A stretch of 64,000 nucleotides of DNA, from the NCBI GenBank assembly GCA_900468065.1, contig UBTA01000043.1, positions 23,548 to 87,547 of the forward strand, in the 5' to 3' direction. The notes under the pieces are model-generated. The model saw only the letters and a list, made by a program, of their open reading frames with translations, was not told where the DNA came from and made no database searches. This document shows positions 41,261 through 50,049 of this stretch, piece by piece; positions within the stretch are counted from its first letter, which is position 1, and every line of letters starts with the position of its first letter. The stretch comes from Hyphomicrobiales bacterium (GTDB taxonomy: Bacteria; Pseudomonadota; Alphaproteobacteria; Rhizobiales; Rhizobiaceae). The position numbers were made by a program, and so were the translations under genes.

Positions 41261-42394
41261 TTACCGAAAGCTCTCTCCAAACAATCGATTGATATCGCCG
41301 ACGACCGTCCTGGCGGATTGACGCTGCAACAGACCGTCATTGATGCGGTCGGATGCCGTCTGCTGGAAGCCCATATAACCATTATGACGGGGGCGAACCC
41401 AGGCCGCATCGAGCGTCAAGCGGGTGCCGCGATAGAAGCCGGCGGCAGCGCGGTTGACAGCGGCATCCTCCCACGCTTGCGCATGGCCCGGCTGTCCGCC
41501 CGCAACGGCATACTCGGCTTTCTGGACATCGCCGCTGGCGATCCAATAGGCAAAGTCGATTGCAGCATCCGGGCTTTCGGAAAAGGCCGAAACGGCAATC
41601 CCGGTTCCGCCCAGCGCCGAGCCCACGGGTCCGCTTTTGCCCGCTGGGGGAATGTCGCCGAAGTGGATGAGGCCCGGCCGGAAACCGTTCCCGGAATAGC
41701 TGACATAACCATAGATCAGCGGCGCCACAATGGCCTTTGCATCTGGTTGCGCCATGCGCTCGAGAACCGCGATCGGGTCCATTTCGAAACAGGCCGGATC
41801 GACCAGATCGGCGATTTCGCGCAACATTTCGAAAACACGGGAACCGGTCTCAAGGTCGATCAGGTCGCCCGGACCTTCGACAGCGCACGGCTGCCCAAGA
41901 TTGCCGCAGAGCGTATAAAAGCTCATCAGCGAATGCGGCGGGCGGAGCGGTACGAGGATTTTGCCATTCCGCGCCAGTTCAAGGACCTCGGTCCAGTTGG
42001 CGGGCGGCGTGGCCTGTAAATCAGGGCGCCAGGCTTGAACTTGCGTTGCCGCATCAATCGGGAAAGCCCATTGGCGGCCCTGCCAAGTGTAGCTCGGATA
42101 GGATTGCCCGACACTGGCAGCCGCCAGCGCGCTTCGCTCGATCTCACGCCCAGTGACATCCAGCGGCAGCAGGCATTTCTCGTGGGTGATCTGCCCGACA
42201 TGTGGGTGATCGATGACGATGAGATCAAACTGCCGCGCCAGCTCCTCGACCGGGAATGTCTCGAAATCCTGCAGGGAACGCTTTTCCCATTCGACGTTTA
42301 CGCCGGTCTTGCCGAACCAGCGGCGGGAGCAGGCGACCATCGGATCGTAGCCGCGCGGATGGTTCCAGGTCATGCCTTTGAGTGTGATGCTCAC
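41261..42394 (-). CDS. Leaderless extracellular solute-binding-like protein
   Basis: A 377-residue protein of the solute-binding (MalE-like) fold (LKGMTWNHPRGYDPMVA, FDLIVIDHPHVG, FPIDAATQVQAWR) but without any signal peptide: it begins MSITLKGMTWN. It is therefore likely cytoplasmic. Its start overlaps the CoA-transferase gene by four bases, so it is part of a MaoC-CaiB-SBP operon. It might act as a cytosolic ligand sensor or carrier for the pathway; no function is known to me. Confidence 0.75.
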   Translation of the reverse strand: MSITLKGMTWNHPRGYDPMVACSRRWFGKTGVNVEWEKRSLQDFETFPVEELARQFDLIVIDHPHVGQITHEKCLLPLDVTGREIERSALAAASVGQSYPSYTWQGRQWAFPIDAATQVQAWRPDLQATPPANWTEVLELARNGKILVPLRPPHSLMSFYTLCGNLGQPCAVEGPGDLIDLETGSRVFEMLREIADLVDPACFEMDPIAVLERMAQPDAKAIVAPLIYGYVSYSGNGFRPGLIHFGDIPPAGKSGPVGSALGGTGIAVSAFSESPDAAIDFAYWIASGDVQKAEYAVAGGQPGHAQAWEDAAVNRAAAGFYRGTRLTLDAAWVRPRHNGYMGFQQTASDRINDGLLQRQSARTVVGDINRLFGESFR

Positions 42395-43551
42395 AGCCCG
42401 AACTCATCACGAATAGCTTGGCTATGTTCGCCGATGCGGGGTGCGGCGCGATCGACCTTGGCCCGGACACCGTTGACGCGCAGCGGCGAGCGGGTCGTCG
42501 TGATCGAAATATTGTCCTCTCGGGTGACGGTCTGCAACATGTCAAGAACCTGAAAGCCCTCGCTCTCCAGAAGCTCGTTCCAGTTCAGCACCCTCGCGCA
42601 CCAGATGTCGGCAGGCTCAAGGATTGCCAGCCATTCGTCCGTCGTCTTGGTGGCGATGCGCTTGGCAATCAGCGCTTTGATCTCGTCGCGAGCGGTAAAC
42701 CACGTGGATGAGTTGTCGCGGTAAGGCGCAAGCTCGTCCATATCGAGCAGCTCGGCGAGTTTGGGGATCGGCGTCATGGCGATTGCGAGATACCCGTCTG
42801 CCGCTGCGTAGACGCCGTAGGGTGCGGAGAGATAAGCATGGGCGCTGCGGAAATTTGCCCGCTTCGGCAGCCGCCGGCCGTCGTTAAGATGGGTCGTCAG
42901 CACCTCGAACTGGAAATCGATCAACGCTTCAAGCAGGCTGGTCTCGACATGGCTGCCGGTGCCCTTGATGCTGCGGCGGACGAGTGCTGCAAGAATCCCC
43001 TGTGCAAGTGCGGCACCTGCCAGCATGTCGCCGATTGCCAAACCGAATGGAACTGGCCCCTGGTCTTCATCGCCGTTCAGCCACATCACCCCCGAGCGCG
43101 ACTGCGCCAACAGGTCCTGCCCCGGCCGCTTTACCCAGGGGCCTTCCTCGCCGTAGCCGCTGATAGAGGCGTAGACGAGGCGCGGGTTGATTGCCTTCAC
43201 TGCCTCATAATCCAGCCCTAGCCGTTCGATGACGCCGGGCCGGAAGTTCTGGATCAGGACGTCGGCATTGCTCAGCAGTTTCCGCAGCGATGCCAGATCC
43301 TTCTCGTCCTTCAGGTCGATTGACAGGCTTTCCTTGGCCCGGTTGATCGCATGGAAAATAGTGGAATCGCCGCCGATCTCGGTATCGCTCAGATATAGGC
43401 GCCGCGACAGGTCGCCGCCATCGGGCCGCTCGATCTTGATGACGCGGGCGCCGAGATCCATCAATCTAAGGGAACAATAGGGACCGGACAGGAACTGGCT
43501 GAGATCGACGACGATCAGGCCGGCGAGGGGAAGGTCGGTATCGGCTGACAT
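42391..43551 (-). CDS. CaiB/BaiF-family CoA-transferase
   Basis: A 386-residue class III CoA-transferase with LAGLIVVDLSQFLSGPYCSL, IKIERPDGGDLSR, LIQNFRPGVIERLGLDYEAV and the SRSGVMWLNGDEDQGP region that contains the acidic catalytic loop. It moves CoA between carboxylic acids. It is coupled to the leaderless binding protein (ATGA overlap) and follows the MaoC gene by one base. The acids are not known. Confidence 0.9.
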   Translation of the reverse strand: MSADTDLPLAGLIVVDLSQFLSGPYCSLRLMDLGARVIKIERPDGGDLSRRLYLSDTEIGGDSTIFHAINRAKESLSIDLKDEKDLASLRKLLSNADVLIQNFRPGVIERLGLDYEAVKAINPRLVYASISGYGEEGPWVKRPGQDLLAQSRSGVMWLNGDEDQGPVPFGLAIGDMLAGAALAQGILAALVRRSIKGTGSHVETSLLEALIDFQFEVLTTHLNDGRRLPKRANFRSAHAYLSAPYGVYAAADGYLAIAMTPIPKLAELLDMDELAPYRDNSSTWFTARDEIKALIAKRIATKTTDEWLAILEPADIWCARVLNWNELLESEGFQVLDMLQTVTREDNISITTTRSPLRVNGVRAKVDRAAPRIGEHSQAIRDEFGL

Positions 43552-44106
43552 TTATTGTTTTTCCGTCTTGCCGGCAAAATCGGCGGGGTTCTTGTATTTC
43601 ACTGTCTGGAGATGTTCGCAGTAGAGCACCAGCTCGCCTTCGCCCTTGAAGACCTCGTAGCTGGCGCGGATCAGGCCCATGTCCTTGTAGCGCGGCCGCT
43701 TATCGAGATTGGTGCGGATCGTATAGATGGTGTCGCCGATGAACACCGGCTTGATGAAGCGCAGCTTGTCATAACCATAGGAAAAGGCGTTGACGCAGTT
43801 GGTGGCGACAAGCCCAAGGCCGGCCGAAAACACGAATGCGCCGGCAATCAGGCGCTTGCCGAAAATGCCTTCGCGCGCGGCAAACATCTGGTCCTGCACA
43901 TAAGGGTGAATGTCGGTGACCAGCATGTTGAACATGTGGCTGTCGCCCTCGGCCATCGTGCGCCGTAAAGAGCGGATGCGCTGGCCGACCGGCCAATCCT
44001 CATAGAGCCAGTTTTCAGCGTTCCACACCGGGAGCGAAGCATGATCGGCCGGCATGTCGGAAGGATAGGTCGAGGTCACGCCTACGGTGGGTGCAGTGGC
44101 GCTCAT
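43552..44106 (-). CDS. MaoC-family dehydratase
   Basis: A 184-residue MaoC hot-dog protein with [18 protein letters not shown] and [19 protein letters not shown], and a C-terminal [20 protein letters not shown] part. It probably hydrates an enoyl-CoA made by the downstream CoA-transferase. The ATG at 44106 is preferred over the frame start 44124, which falls only six codons earlier. It leads the operon and has a possible IclR-type dyad at 44166-44180. Confidence 0.85.
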   Translation of the reverse strand: MSATAPTVGVTSTYPSDMPADHASLPVWNAENWLYEDWPVGQRIRSLRRTMAEGDSHMFNMLVTDIHPYVQDQMFAAREGIFGKRLIAGAFVFSAGLGLVATNCVNAFSYGYDKLRFIKPVFIGDTIYTIRTNLDKRPRYKDMGLIRASYEVFKGEGELVLYCEHLQTVKYKNPADFAGKTEKQ

Positions 44107-44502
44107 AACGTGAACCCAGCGCAAAGAGCTCGTGACAAAATGATGTCCATCTGCGTCCTCCAGTTTTCTTATGTAAAGAAGATTTTCACATATGGATTAT
44201 TTTTGCAAGCGGCAACCTCACGTCTTGCCGTCGCATTTGCCCTGGCGACAGGAACGGCCGACACAGAGGAGGTACCACGGTACGCAGGAGGAATGCACGG
44301 GAGCGGCCTCGATGCGGTGGTGTGAACGCTGGCGGACGGCTGTGACACGATGGTGGGAATTAATGACTGGCTCAGCCACCGAACACTCTATTCCATCCGA
44401 AATGGGTCTTTCGGCCGCTAAAATTGGCAAAGCCGCGCTCTGGATACCAAGCGTTAACTATATGCTTTGTAAATCAGAATCACCGACATGGAGAACCGCC
44501 TG
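44107..44502. other. Intergenic region with a putative regulator site
   Basis: Holds the promoter for the MaoC operon on the minus strand and that for the DUF6074-like gene on the plus strand. No gene was found. A dyad is annotated separately at 44166-44180. Confidence 0.4.
44166..44180. promoter_or_regulatory. Possible IclR-type dyad before the MaoC operon
   Basis: TTCTTATGTAAAGAA is a 5-5-5 inverted repeat resembling the sequence TTCTTATTTGAATGA near the lactonase gene. It lies 60 bp upstream of the MaoC start. Confidence 0.35.
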
Positions 44503-44817
44503 ATGAGTGCTGCGTTGATGGATGTGCGTTTTTCGCAAACGGAAGAACGGGTCGTGCCGTTCCCCTTGTCGGGACAGGCAAGCACCATCAGACGCTGTGC
44601 CCGTGAGCTGGAAAATGTCCACGGCGACGAGGCTCTGCAGTATTGGAAAACGGAATGCCGTGCCCTGGCGGAACGGCTGAGCAATCTGGGATGCTCCGAA
44701 GATGCCATCCGCAGCCAAGTGATGGCTTTCCAGACGGAAGTCCAGGTAGAAATGATGCGGCGCTATTCCGATCGCTTGGCCGCAGAGGCTTACAGTGGCT
44801 ACGGCGTCAATCCATAA
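44503..44817 (+). CDS. Small DUF6074-like protein
   Basis: A 104-residue protein starting MSAALMDVRFSQ, with VVPFPLSGQASTIRRCARELE and YWKTECRALAERLSNLG, then IRSQVMAFQTEVQVEMMRRYSD. This pattern resembles DUF6074-type small proteins of rhizobia. GGAG lies nine bases before ATG 44503. A strong terminator follows. Function unknown. Confidence 0.65.
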   Translation: MSAALMDVRFSQTEERVVPFPLSGQASTIRRCARELENVHGDEALQYWKTECRALAERLSNLGCSEDAIRSQVMAFQTEVQVEMMRRYSDRLAAEAYSGYGVNP

Positions 44818-44899
44818 TCGAAGTCGTTTTGACAGGCCTTGATTGCGCCGCAGCTGCCCGAAATCATGTGACGGAACGCGCTTTAATCGCCAACCGAAA

Positions 44900-44931
44900 C
44901 TCGCCCCCGGTGGCCGGAGGCGAGGTTTTTT
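44900..44931 (+). terminator. Rho-independent terminator
   Basis: CTCGCC/GGCGAG and an inner CCGG/CCGG pair form a stem with a TGG loop and single mismatched bases, followed by GTTTTTT. It lies 82 bp after the DUF6074-like gene and just before the end of the convergent GlcG-type gene. Confidence 0.8.
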
Positions 44932-44945
44932 GATTGGAACCGTAC

Positions 44946-45434
44946 TTATTTCAGCTGGTCGACGACCGTCTTGATCGCGGCCACAGCGCATGCCTCGTCG
45001 AAATTGCCGCCGGGAGCGCCACCGACGCCGATTGCGCCGATCGTGACGTCACCAGCCTTGATCGGCACGCCGCCGGCAAGCACCAGGAAGCCGGGAATGC
45101 TGACGAGCTGGGCCGCCGCAGGGTTGTTGGCGACATTCTCGGCCATCTTCGATGTCGGTGTGCGCGACGATGCCGAAGTATAAGCCTTGGCGCGAGCGGC
45201 TTCGACCGAATGGGGGCCGGCATTGTCGGCCCGGACGAGGGCGCGTAGGACGCCAGCGCGGTCCACAACGGCCGCCGTCACGTTGTATTTGTCTGCGGCG
45301 CAAGCCTCAACCGCATTGCTGGCGATCTCAACGGCAAGGCTCGACGGGATGTTCTTTTCGGTCAGCAGTTCGGCGTGGGCGACGCTGAGGGTAAAGACGA
45401 GTGCCGACGTGGCGAGAAGAAAGCTTTTGATCAT
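44946..45434 (-). CDS. GlcG/HbpS-family secreted protein
   Basis: A 162-residue DUF336 protein with signal peptide (SFLLATSALVFTLSVAHA) and the family body (IPSSLAVEIASNAVEACA, AAVVDRAGVLRALVRAD, AAQLVSIPGFLVLAGGVPIK, GAIGVGGAPGGNFDEAC). Relatives include heme-binding HbpS. It would lie in the periplasm. It sits beside the two-component pair encoded upstream on the same strand, which recalls the sensor association of HbpS elsewhere; that link is only analogy. Confidence 0.88.
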   Translation of the reverse strand: MIKSFLLATSALVFTLSVAHAELLTEKNIPSSLAVEIASNAVEACAADKYNVTAAVVDRAGVLRALVRADNAGPHSVEAARAKAYTSASSRTPTSKMAENVANNPAAAQLVSIPGFLVLAGGVPIKAGDVTIGAIGVGGAPGGNFDEACAVAAIKTVVDQLK

Positions 45435-45550
45435 GGCGTGGTTCCTGTCCCTTGTTCGGAGGAAGCGTTTCGCTTGTCCGAGCCAAGGCCTATCAAAACC
45501 CTCGAAATCGCGGAATCCGCGATACCACCACCTCGCATCGGTAGAACTAC

Positions 45551-46150
45551 CTATGCGGATCCCTTGTCAGCAAGCGTCAGCCGAACGAATTCAGCCACCG
45601 AGCTGGTGTTGAGTTTTTCGGCGATCTTTGCCCTGTGCGCGTCGATGGTTCGTGCCGAAACGCCGAGCGCTGCCGCAATCTCCTTGCTCGCCCAGCCACC
45701 GGCGACCATGTCGAGGACCTGGCGTTCGCGCTCGGTCAGTCGCGCCAGTTGTGACCGCGCCTCGCGCCTTTCCAGAAGAGCGTCCAGCCTCGCAAATGCC
45801 TGTTGTAGTGCCTCCATCAGAACCTCGCCATCGACCGGCTTGGTCAAAAAGTCATGGATTCCCGCCTTGAAGGCACGCCGGCAGGCTACGACGTCGCCAT
45901 GGCCGGTGATCATGATCGTCGGCCAGTCGATTCCGCGCCCAGTGAGTTGTGCGTGAAGCTGCAATCCTGAAACCAGCGGCATGCGCAGGTCGACGAGAAT
46001 GCAACCCGGCTTGTCCGCGTTGATATGGGCGAGGAACGTTCTGGGGTCGCCAAAGGTCTCGACATTGACGCCGTAGGTGCCGAGCAGAAAGGCGATCGCC
46101 TCCCGAACGGCCTCGTCGTCGTCGATAAGGTAAACCCGATGTTGGCTCAT
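45551..46150 (-). CDS. FixJ-type response regulator
   Basis: A 199-residue two-domain regulator: receiver (VYLIDDDEAVREAIAFLL, phosphoacceptor Asp in CILVDLRMPLVSG, KPVDGEVLM) and a LuxR HTH (LARLTERERQVLDMVAGG, IAAALGVSARTIDAHRAKI). Its ATG overlaps the kinase stop as ATGA. It probably acts downstream of the DctB-like kinase. The start 46150 is the beginning of the receiver. Confidence 0.92.
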   Translation of the reverse strand: MSQHRVYLIDDDEAVREAIAFLLGTYGVNVETFGDPRTFLAHINADKPGCILVDLRMPLVSGLQLHAQLTGRGIDWPTIMITGHGDVVACRRAFKAGIHDFLTKPVDGEVLMEALQQAFARLDALLERREARSQLARLTERERQVLDMVAGGWASKEIAAALGVSARTIDAHRAKIAEKLNTSSVAEFVRLTLADKGSA

Positions 46151-47742
46151 GCGATCTCCTGCGCCTGTGCTGCAGGCAAGAAGATTGTGAAACTTGCGCC
46201 GCTGCCGGGGATATTTGCCGCTTCTATTCTTCCATCGACGCGTTCCACCAGCGTTGCACACAAGGACAGGCCAAGGCCCATGCCCTCCGGTTTGGTGGTG
46301 AAGAACGGATGAAACAGCTTTTGCAACGCATCGGGCGCAATCCCCGGACCGTTGTCCCCCACCACGATCTGGATCTCGCCGTTCACCGCCTCAGTCTCGA
46401 TGCGGATGAGCTTTGCCAGGGTTTCAGCACCCTCTAATGCGTCGGCTGCGTTGCGGATCAGATTGTGCAACACCTGCTCCAGTTCTATGGCATCGACCAT
46501 TGCCCTAATCGGCTCCGGCGCGAGGCTGCATTCCAGAGTGATGCCACGTTGCCTGAGGTCGGCTAAGGTAAGGGCCACGATTTCAGTGACGATTGCGTTG
46601 ATTGCGCTTGTAACCGGTTTGGGCGCTCTGTTGGATGCGTAGTCGCGCATGCGTTTCAGCATCTCTCCGGCCCGCTTGGCCTCGCGCACATTGATTTCCA
46701 GTGCGTCGGCGATTGGCCGGATGTCGGGGTTGTCTGCGCTGGCCAGCCGGAGCGCGGCCTGGCTGCGGCTCAAAACCGCGGTTAACGGCTGTGTCAGTTC
46801 ATGTGCAATGCCGGACGCCATTTCCCCCATCGCGTTGACGCGCGAAGCATGCGCAAGCAGCGTCTCGCGCTCCTGCAGGAGGGCGCGCGCCTCCGCTTCC
46901 TGCATCGTTTTTTGCGATATCTGCGCAGCCTGGCGCTGACGCAGTGCAAACATGATCGCAAAAAAAGCCAGCCCGGTGGCCGCGGCAAAGCCGAGCAGCT
47001 GCTTCAGCGGTAGCAATGCAGCAAGAGAGACGGGCCTGTCGAGCGACAGGGTCAGGCGCCGGCTCTCGCCATCGATGACCGATTCGAAATGCGGTGAAGC
47101 GATCAACGGCAGGCCGGAAGCTTCAACAGTTTCAGTTGGCAGATCCAGTAAGGATTGTCCGTCGAGCGTCAATTGGAGCTGGGCCCATGGCGGCCGTTCT
47201 TCGGGCTCCAGGAGAAGTCGGGCATCAATGGCGAGCACGACTGCGGCAGCCGAAGGTGGCTGCGCCCGTTTTGCCAGAAGATATCGCCCATTCCGGCTTG
47301 GGTAGACGCTGATCCTGCCGGGTTGCTGTTTGGCGATGGCGTCTCCACGCGGCGATAGATCCTCGGTTTCGCCATCCGGAACCTCCAGCAACCGCCGGAT
47401 GAGCGTACCGGGAGGCGTGCTGGAGCCCTCGCGGCTCTCAAGAGAAACAAGCACAATCCAAGCGATACGCGGATAAAACCTGGTAATGCTCTCCATCACC
47501 TGGCGGACGGCACCGGAGCGAGCCGGTTCGGCACCGCTGGTAACGGCGATCAGGCTGGTCATATGCGCATCATGCTGCGCCACGCGTTGCGAGATCAGGC
47601 GATGCAGGGTCCGGCCGGTCGCCTCGAGCTCATCGGACAGGCGCTGCTCCGTCGTCTCGATGGTATAGAACGCAAACGAGAGAATTGCCGCGAGCCAAAG
47701 TCCAACGCCGGCAAGCCAATATGTGAAAGTGGTTTTCGTCAC
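46147..47742 (-). CDS. DctB-like sensor histidine kinase
   Basis: A 531-residue kinase with an N-terminal transmembrane helix, a periplasmic sensor domain of about 220 residues, a second transmembrane helix near residue 265, a phosphoacceptor H box (MASGIAHELTQPLTAVLSRS) and the ATPase N/G boxes (ELEQVLHNLIRNAADAL, VVGDNGPGIA, GLGLSLCATLVE). Overall layout resembles C4-dicarboxylate DctB kinases, but the partner regulator is FixJ-like rather than NtrC-like. Stimulus unknown. Confidence 0.9.
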   Translation of the reverse strand: MTKTTFTYWLAGVGLWLAAILSFAFYTIETTEQRLSDELEATGRTLHRLISQRVAQHDAHMTSLIAVTSGAEPARSGAVRQVMESITRFYPRIAWIVLVSLESREGSSTPPGTLIRRLLEVPDGETEDLSPRGDAIAKQQPGRISVYPSRNGRYLLAKRAQPPSAAAVVLAIDARLLLEPEERPPWAQLQLTLDGQSLLDLPTETVEASGLPLIASPHFESVIDGESRRLTLSLDRPVSLAALLPLKQLLGFAAATGLAFFAIMFALRQRQAAQISQKTMQEAEARALLQERETLLAHASRVNAMGEMASGIAHELTQPLTAVLSRSQAALRLASADNPDIRPIADALEINVREAKRAGEMLKRMRDYASNRAPKPVTSAINAIVTEIVALTLADLRQRGITLECSLAPEPIRAMVDAIELEQVLHNLIRNAADALEGAETLAKLIRIETEAVNGEIQIVVGDNGPGIAPDALQKLFHPFFTTKPEGMGLGLSLCATLVERVDGRIEAANIPGSGASFTIFLPAAQAQEIA

Positions 47743-47940
47743 GTAAGCTCAATCTGTATCGGTGCGCCGGCAAACTATACCATAGCTCACCTTACCAGAG
47801 ACGGTACAGACAATCCGGTGGCGCATAAACCTGTCAAGGGGTGGCAGGATCCCTGGACCCAATTGCCGGAGATGGTGCGACGATCAATGCGTGCCCGCGC
47901 GCGCTTCGGATTGTCCGTCTGCTTGGTGCCACGCCCGCCT

Positions 47941-49194
47941 TTAATGATGTTCGACAGTCTTCGGCGGCCAGCGTCCAGACCGAGCGGCGTCCAGAACCGC
48001 ACTTTCGCGGGTTTTGCGATTGCGTTTTCGGGAGGGAGTATGATTTGCAAATTCCAGCTCCAGGGCCAGACGTGCCGAGCGAGCGGCATCGGCCAGGTTT
48101 CGGCGTGGAGGATTGGCCAAAACCTCCTGGTAGATACCCAGCTGCAAATCTATGGCTCGCCGCAAGCTGAAACGCTCCGTGACCATCCGCCGGCCGAACA
48201 TCCCGAGCTCCGTACGCCGGCGGGGATCGATCACCAGCTCTTCGATCTGGCGCGCAAGCTGATGGGCGCCCGGCCTTGCGTCGCCCAATCCATAAAAGCC
48301 TTGCTTCAGAAAGAGATCATAGGTTCTTGGTTCGAATATCTCGGAAAACGCTTCTTCACCCTGGACAATAACCGGCCGGCCGATCGATAGCGCGCGCAAG
48401 GCCGAGCTTCCCATACCAACCACGAGATCGGCGCCGGCATAGGCGGCCCTGGGGTCCATTTCCGCACCGGGAAGGACAACAACAGCCCGTCCATGCCGCA
48501 AATTGACCGCTTTTGCCCGTGCTTCCAGCGCCTCGCGGGCTGGACCGTCGCCGACCAGGACCAGTTTCAGCGGATACGATGCGGCAAGCAGATCAACGGC
48601 GTCGATGGCACGAACCAGCGCATCAAGCTTGAGATCGAGCGCGAGGCGCGAGACGCTGACGATGAGAAAATTCTCCGTCGAAGAGGTATGCCTTCGGCGG
48701 AAATAGCTTCCGTCTATGCCGGGGTTGTCCCGGTCACTATCAATGGGCGGCTCCAGAACCCAGACTTTACCGCGCTGGACCTTTTCCGCTTCCTCGCCCA
48801 AATCAGCTGTTCCCATGATAAGTGGTACGGACGGTGGAACATAAGGCATCACTTCCATGCTCAGGACCGTGCAGAGCACGGGGACGTTGAGAAACAGCGA
48901 AGCGCCATAATAGGCGTCAAGACATGTCGGCCATTCGTAGGCGTGGATGAGGTCGATTTTGTTTTGATAGGCAATCTTGGCAATTTGCGCGATTCGTGTC
49001 GGTGCCGGGCGGTAGTGGAGGGGGCTTGCAGGAATATACCGTAACTTGCGTTCGGAGATATACTCAACCAGCGGCCCGGGAATACCATAGACGACGACGT
49101 CATGGCCGGCAGCAGCGGCTCCTGCGGCAAGATCGATGGCATTGATCTGGCTGCCGCCGATCGAAAGGTCATGCGGATAGACGAGAAGGCGCAT
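47941..49194 (-). CDS. Glycosyltransferase (GT4-like)
   Basis: A 417-residue GT-B glycosyltransferase with MRLLVYPHDLSIGGSQINA, DLIHAYEWPTCLDAYYG, the sugar-nucleotide site LVLVGDGPAREALE and GADLVVGMGSSALRALSIGRPVIVQG. The start 49194 is the first ATG before the Rossmann motif. It faces the polysaccharide genes to its right and probably builds the same surface glycan. Donor and acceptor are not known. Confidence 0.85.
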   Translation of the reverse strand: MRLLVYPHDLSIGGSQINAIDLAAGAAAAGHDVVVYGIPGPLVEYISERKLRYIPASPLHYRPAPTRIAQIAKIAYQNKIDLIHAYEWPTCLDAYYGASLFLNVPVLCTVLSMEVMPYVPPSVPLIMGTADLGEEAEKVQRGKVWVLEPPIDSDRDNPGIDGSYFRRRHTSSTENFLIVSVSRLALDLKLDALVRAIDAVDLLAASYPLKLVLVGDGPAREALEARAKAVNLRHGRAVVVLPGAEMDPRAAYAGADLVVGMGSSALRALSIGRPVIVQGEEAFSEIFEPRTYDLFLKQGFYGLGDARPGAHQLARQIEELVIDPRRRTELGMFGRRMVTERFSLRRAIDLQLGIYQEVLANPPRRNLADAARSARLALELEFANHTPSRKRNRKTRESAVLDAARSGRWPPKTVEHH

Positions 49195-49521
49195 TGCGTT
49201 CCTCTGTTTTTGGCTGCTCCGCAGACACATCGAGTCCCTGGCAAGCGCGCTCTAAATACCGTCAGAGTTGCGTGATTGGTCGGCGCTATCAAGCTCCCCC
49301 TTTGATGGAAGAGCGCAGGCCCGGGTGCTGGAAGAAGCAAGCATCCGCCGTAGGGCGCATCGATACGCACTGTAAAGCTACGCCTTTCGATGGGCGAATT
49401 ACCGCATTTTGTTTCCTTTACTCGTTCGCCGAAACGAACTCATTCTGAGGGCACAGGAATTCATATTGGACGCGGGCACTCGCGGCACAGAAACGCGCCG
49501 TAGCAAGCCGATTTGAATTCG
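49195..49521. other. Divergent intergenic region
   Basis: About 325 bp separate the glycosyltransferase from the acetyltransferase gene. It should hold both promoters. No gene or clear regulatory motif was seen. Confidence 0.4.
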
Positions 49522-50049
49522 ATGTCAATCGGGGATGTGGGCGGCATGATCGCAGCAAGTGTCATCTTGGGTGAAGGGGTGGTCATCCACCATCCCGATC
49601 TTGTCAACCTTTACGGATGCAGCGTCGGCGCTGGTTCCCGGATTGGCACTTTCGTCGAAATTCAGAAAAACGCGATCATCGGACAAAACTGCAAGATCTC
49701 CAGCCATTCCTTTATTTGCGAAGGCGTGACGATTGAGGACGGCGTTTTTGTCGGCCACGGCGTCATGTTTACCAATGACACATACCCGCGGGCCGTCAAT
49801 TCCGGCGGCGAGCTTCTGTCCGATGGGCAATGGGACGTCGTTCCCACCCTGGTCAAGCGCCGTGCGGCCATCGGCAGTAATGCCACGATCCTTCCGGGCC
49901 TGACGATTGGCGAAGGCGCACAGATCGGCGCCGGGGCGGTCGTGACCAAGGATGTTCCGGATTACGCAATTGTCGCAGGTGTTCCCGCCAAAATTATCGG
50001 CCGCGTGCACGACGCGCCGGCCAGCATCATTTCATCAAGGAGAGTATAA
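49522..50049 (+). CDS. Left-handed beta-helix acetyltransferase (WbpD/WlbB-like)
   Basis: A 175-residue hexapeptide-repeat acyltransferase (SVILGEGVVIHHPDLVNL, GRSFVEIQKNAIIGQNCKIS-like repeats, DGVFVGHGVMFTND, the KRRAAIGSNATILPGLTIGEGAQIGAGAVVTKDV coil). It most closely suggests the N-acetyltransferases that work on 3-amino sugars. The ATG at 49522 begins it; the TTG at 49513 is less likely. Its stop overlaps the next gene's ATG as TAATG. Confidence 0.88.
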   Translation: MSIGDVGGMIAASVILGEGVVIHHPDLVNLYGCSVGAGSRIGTFVEIQKNAIIGQNCKISSHSFICEGVTIEDGVFVGHGVMFTNDTYPRAVNSGGELLSDGQWDVVPTLVKRRAAIGSNATILPGLTIGEGAQIGAGAVVTKDVPDYAIVAGVPAKIIGRVHDAPASIISSRRV

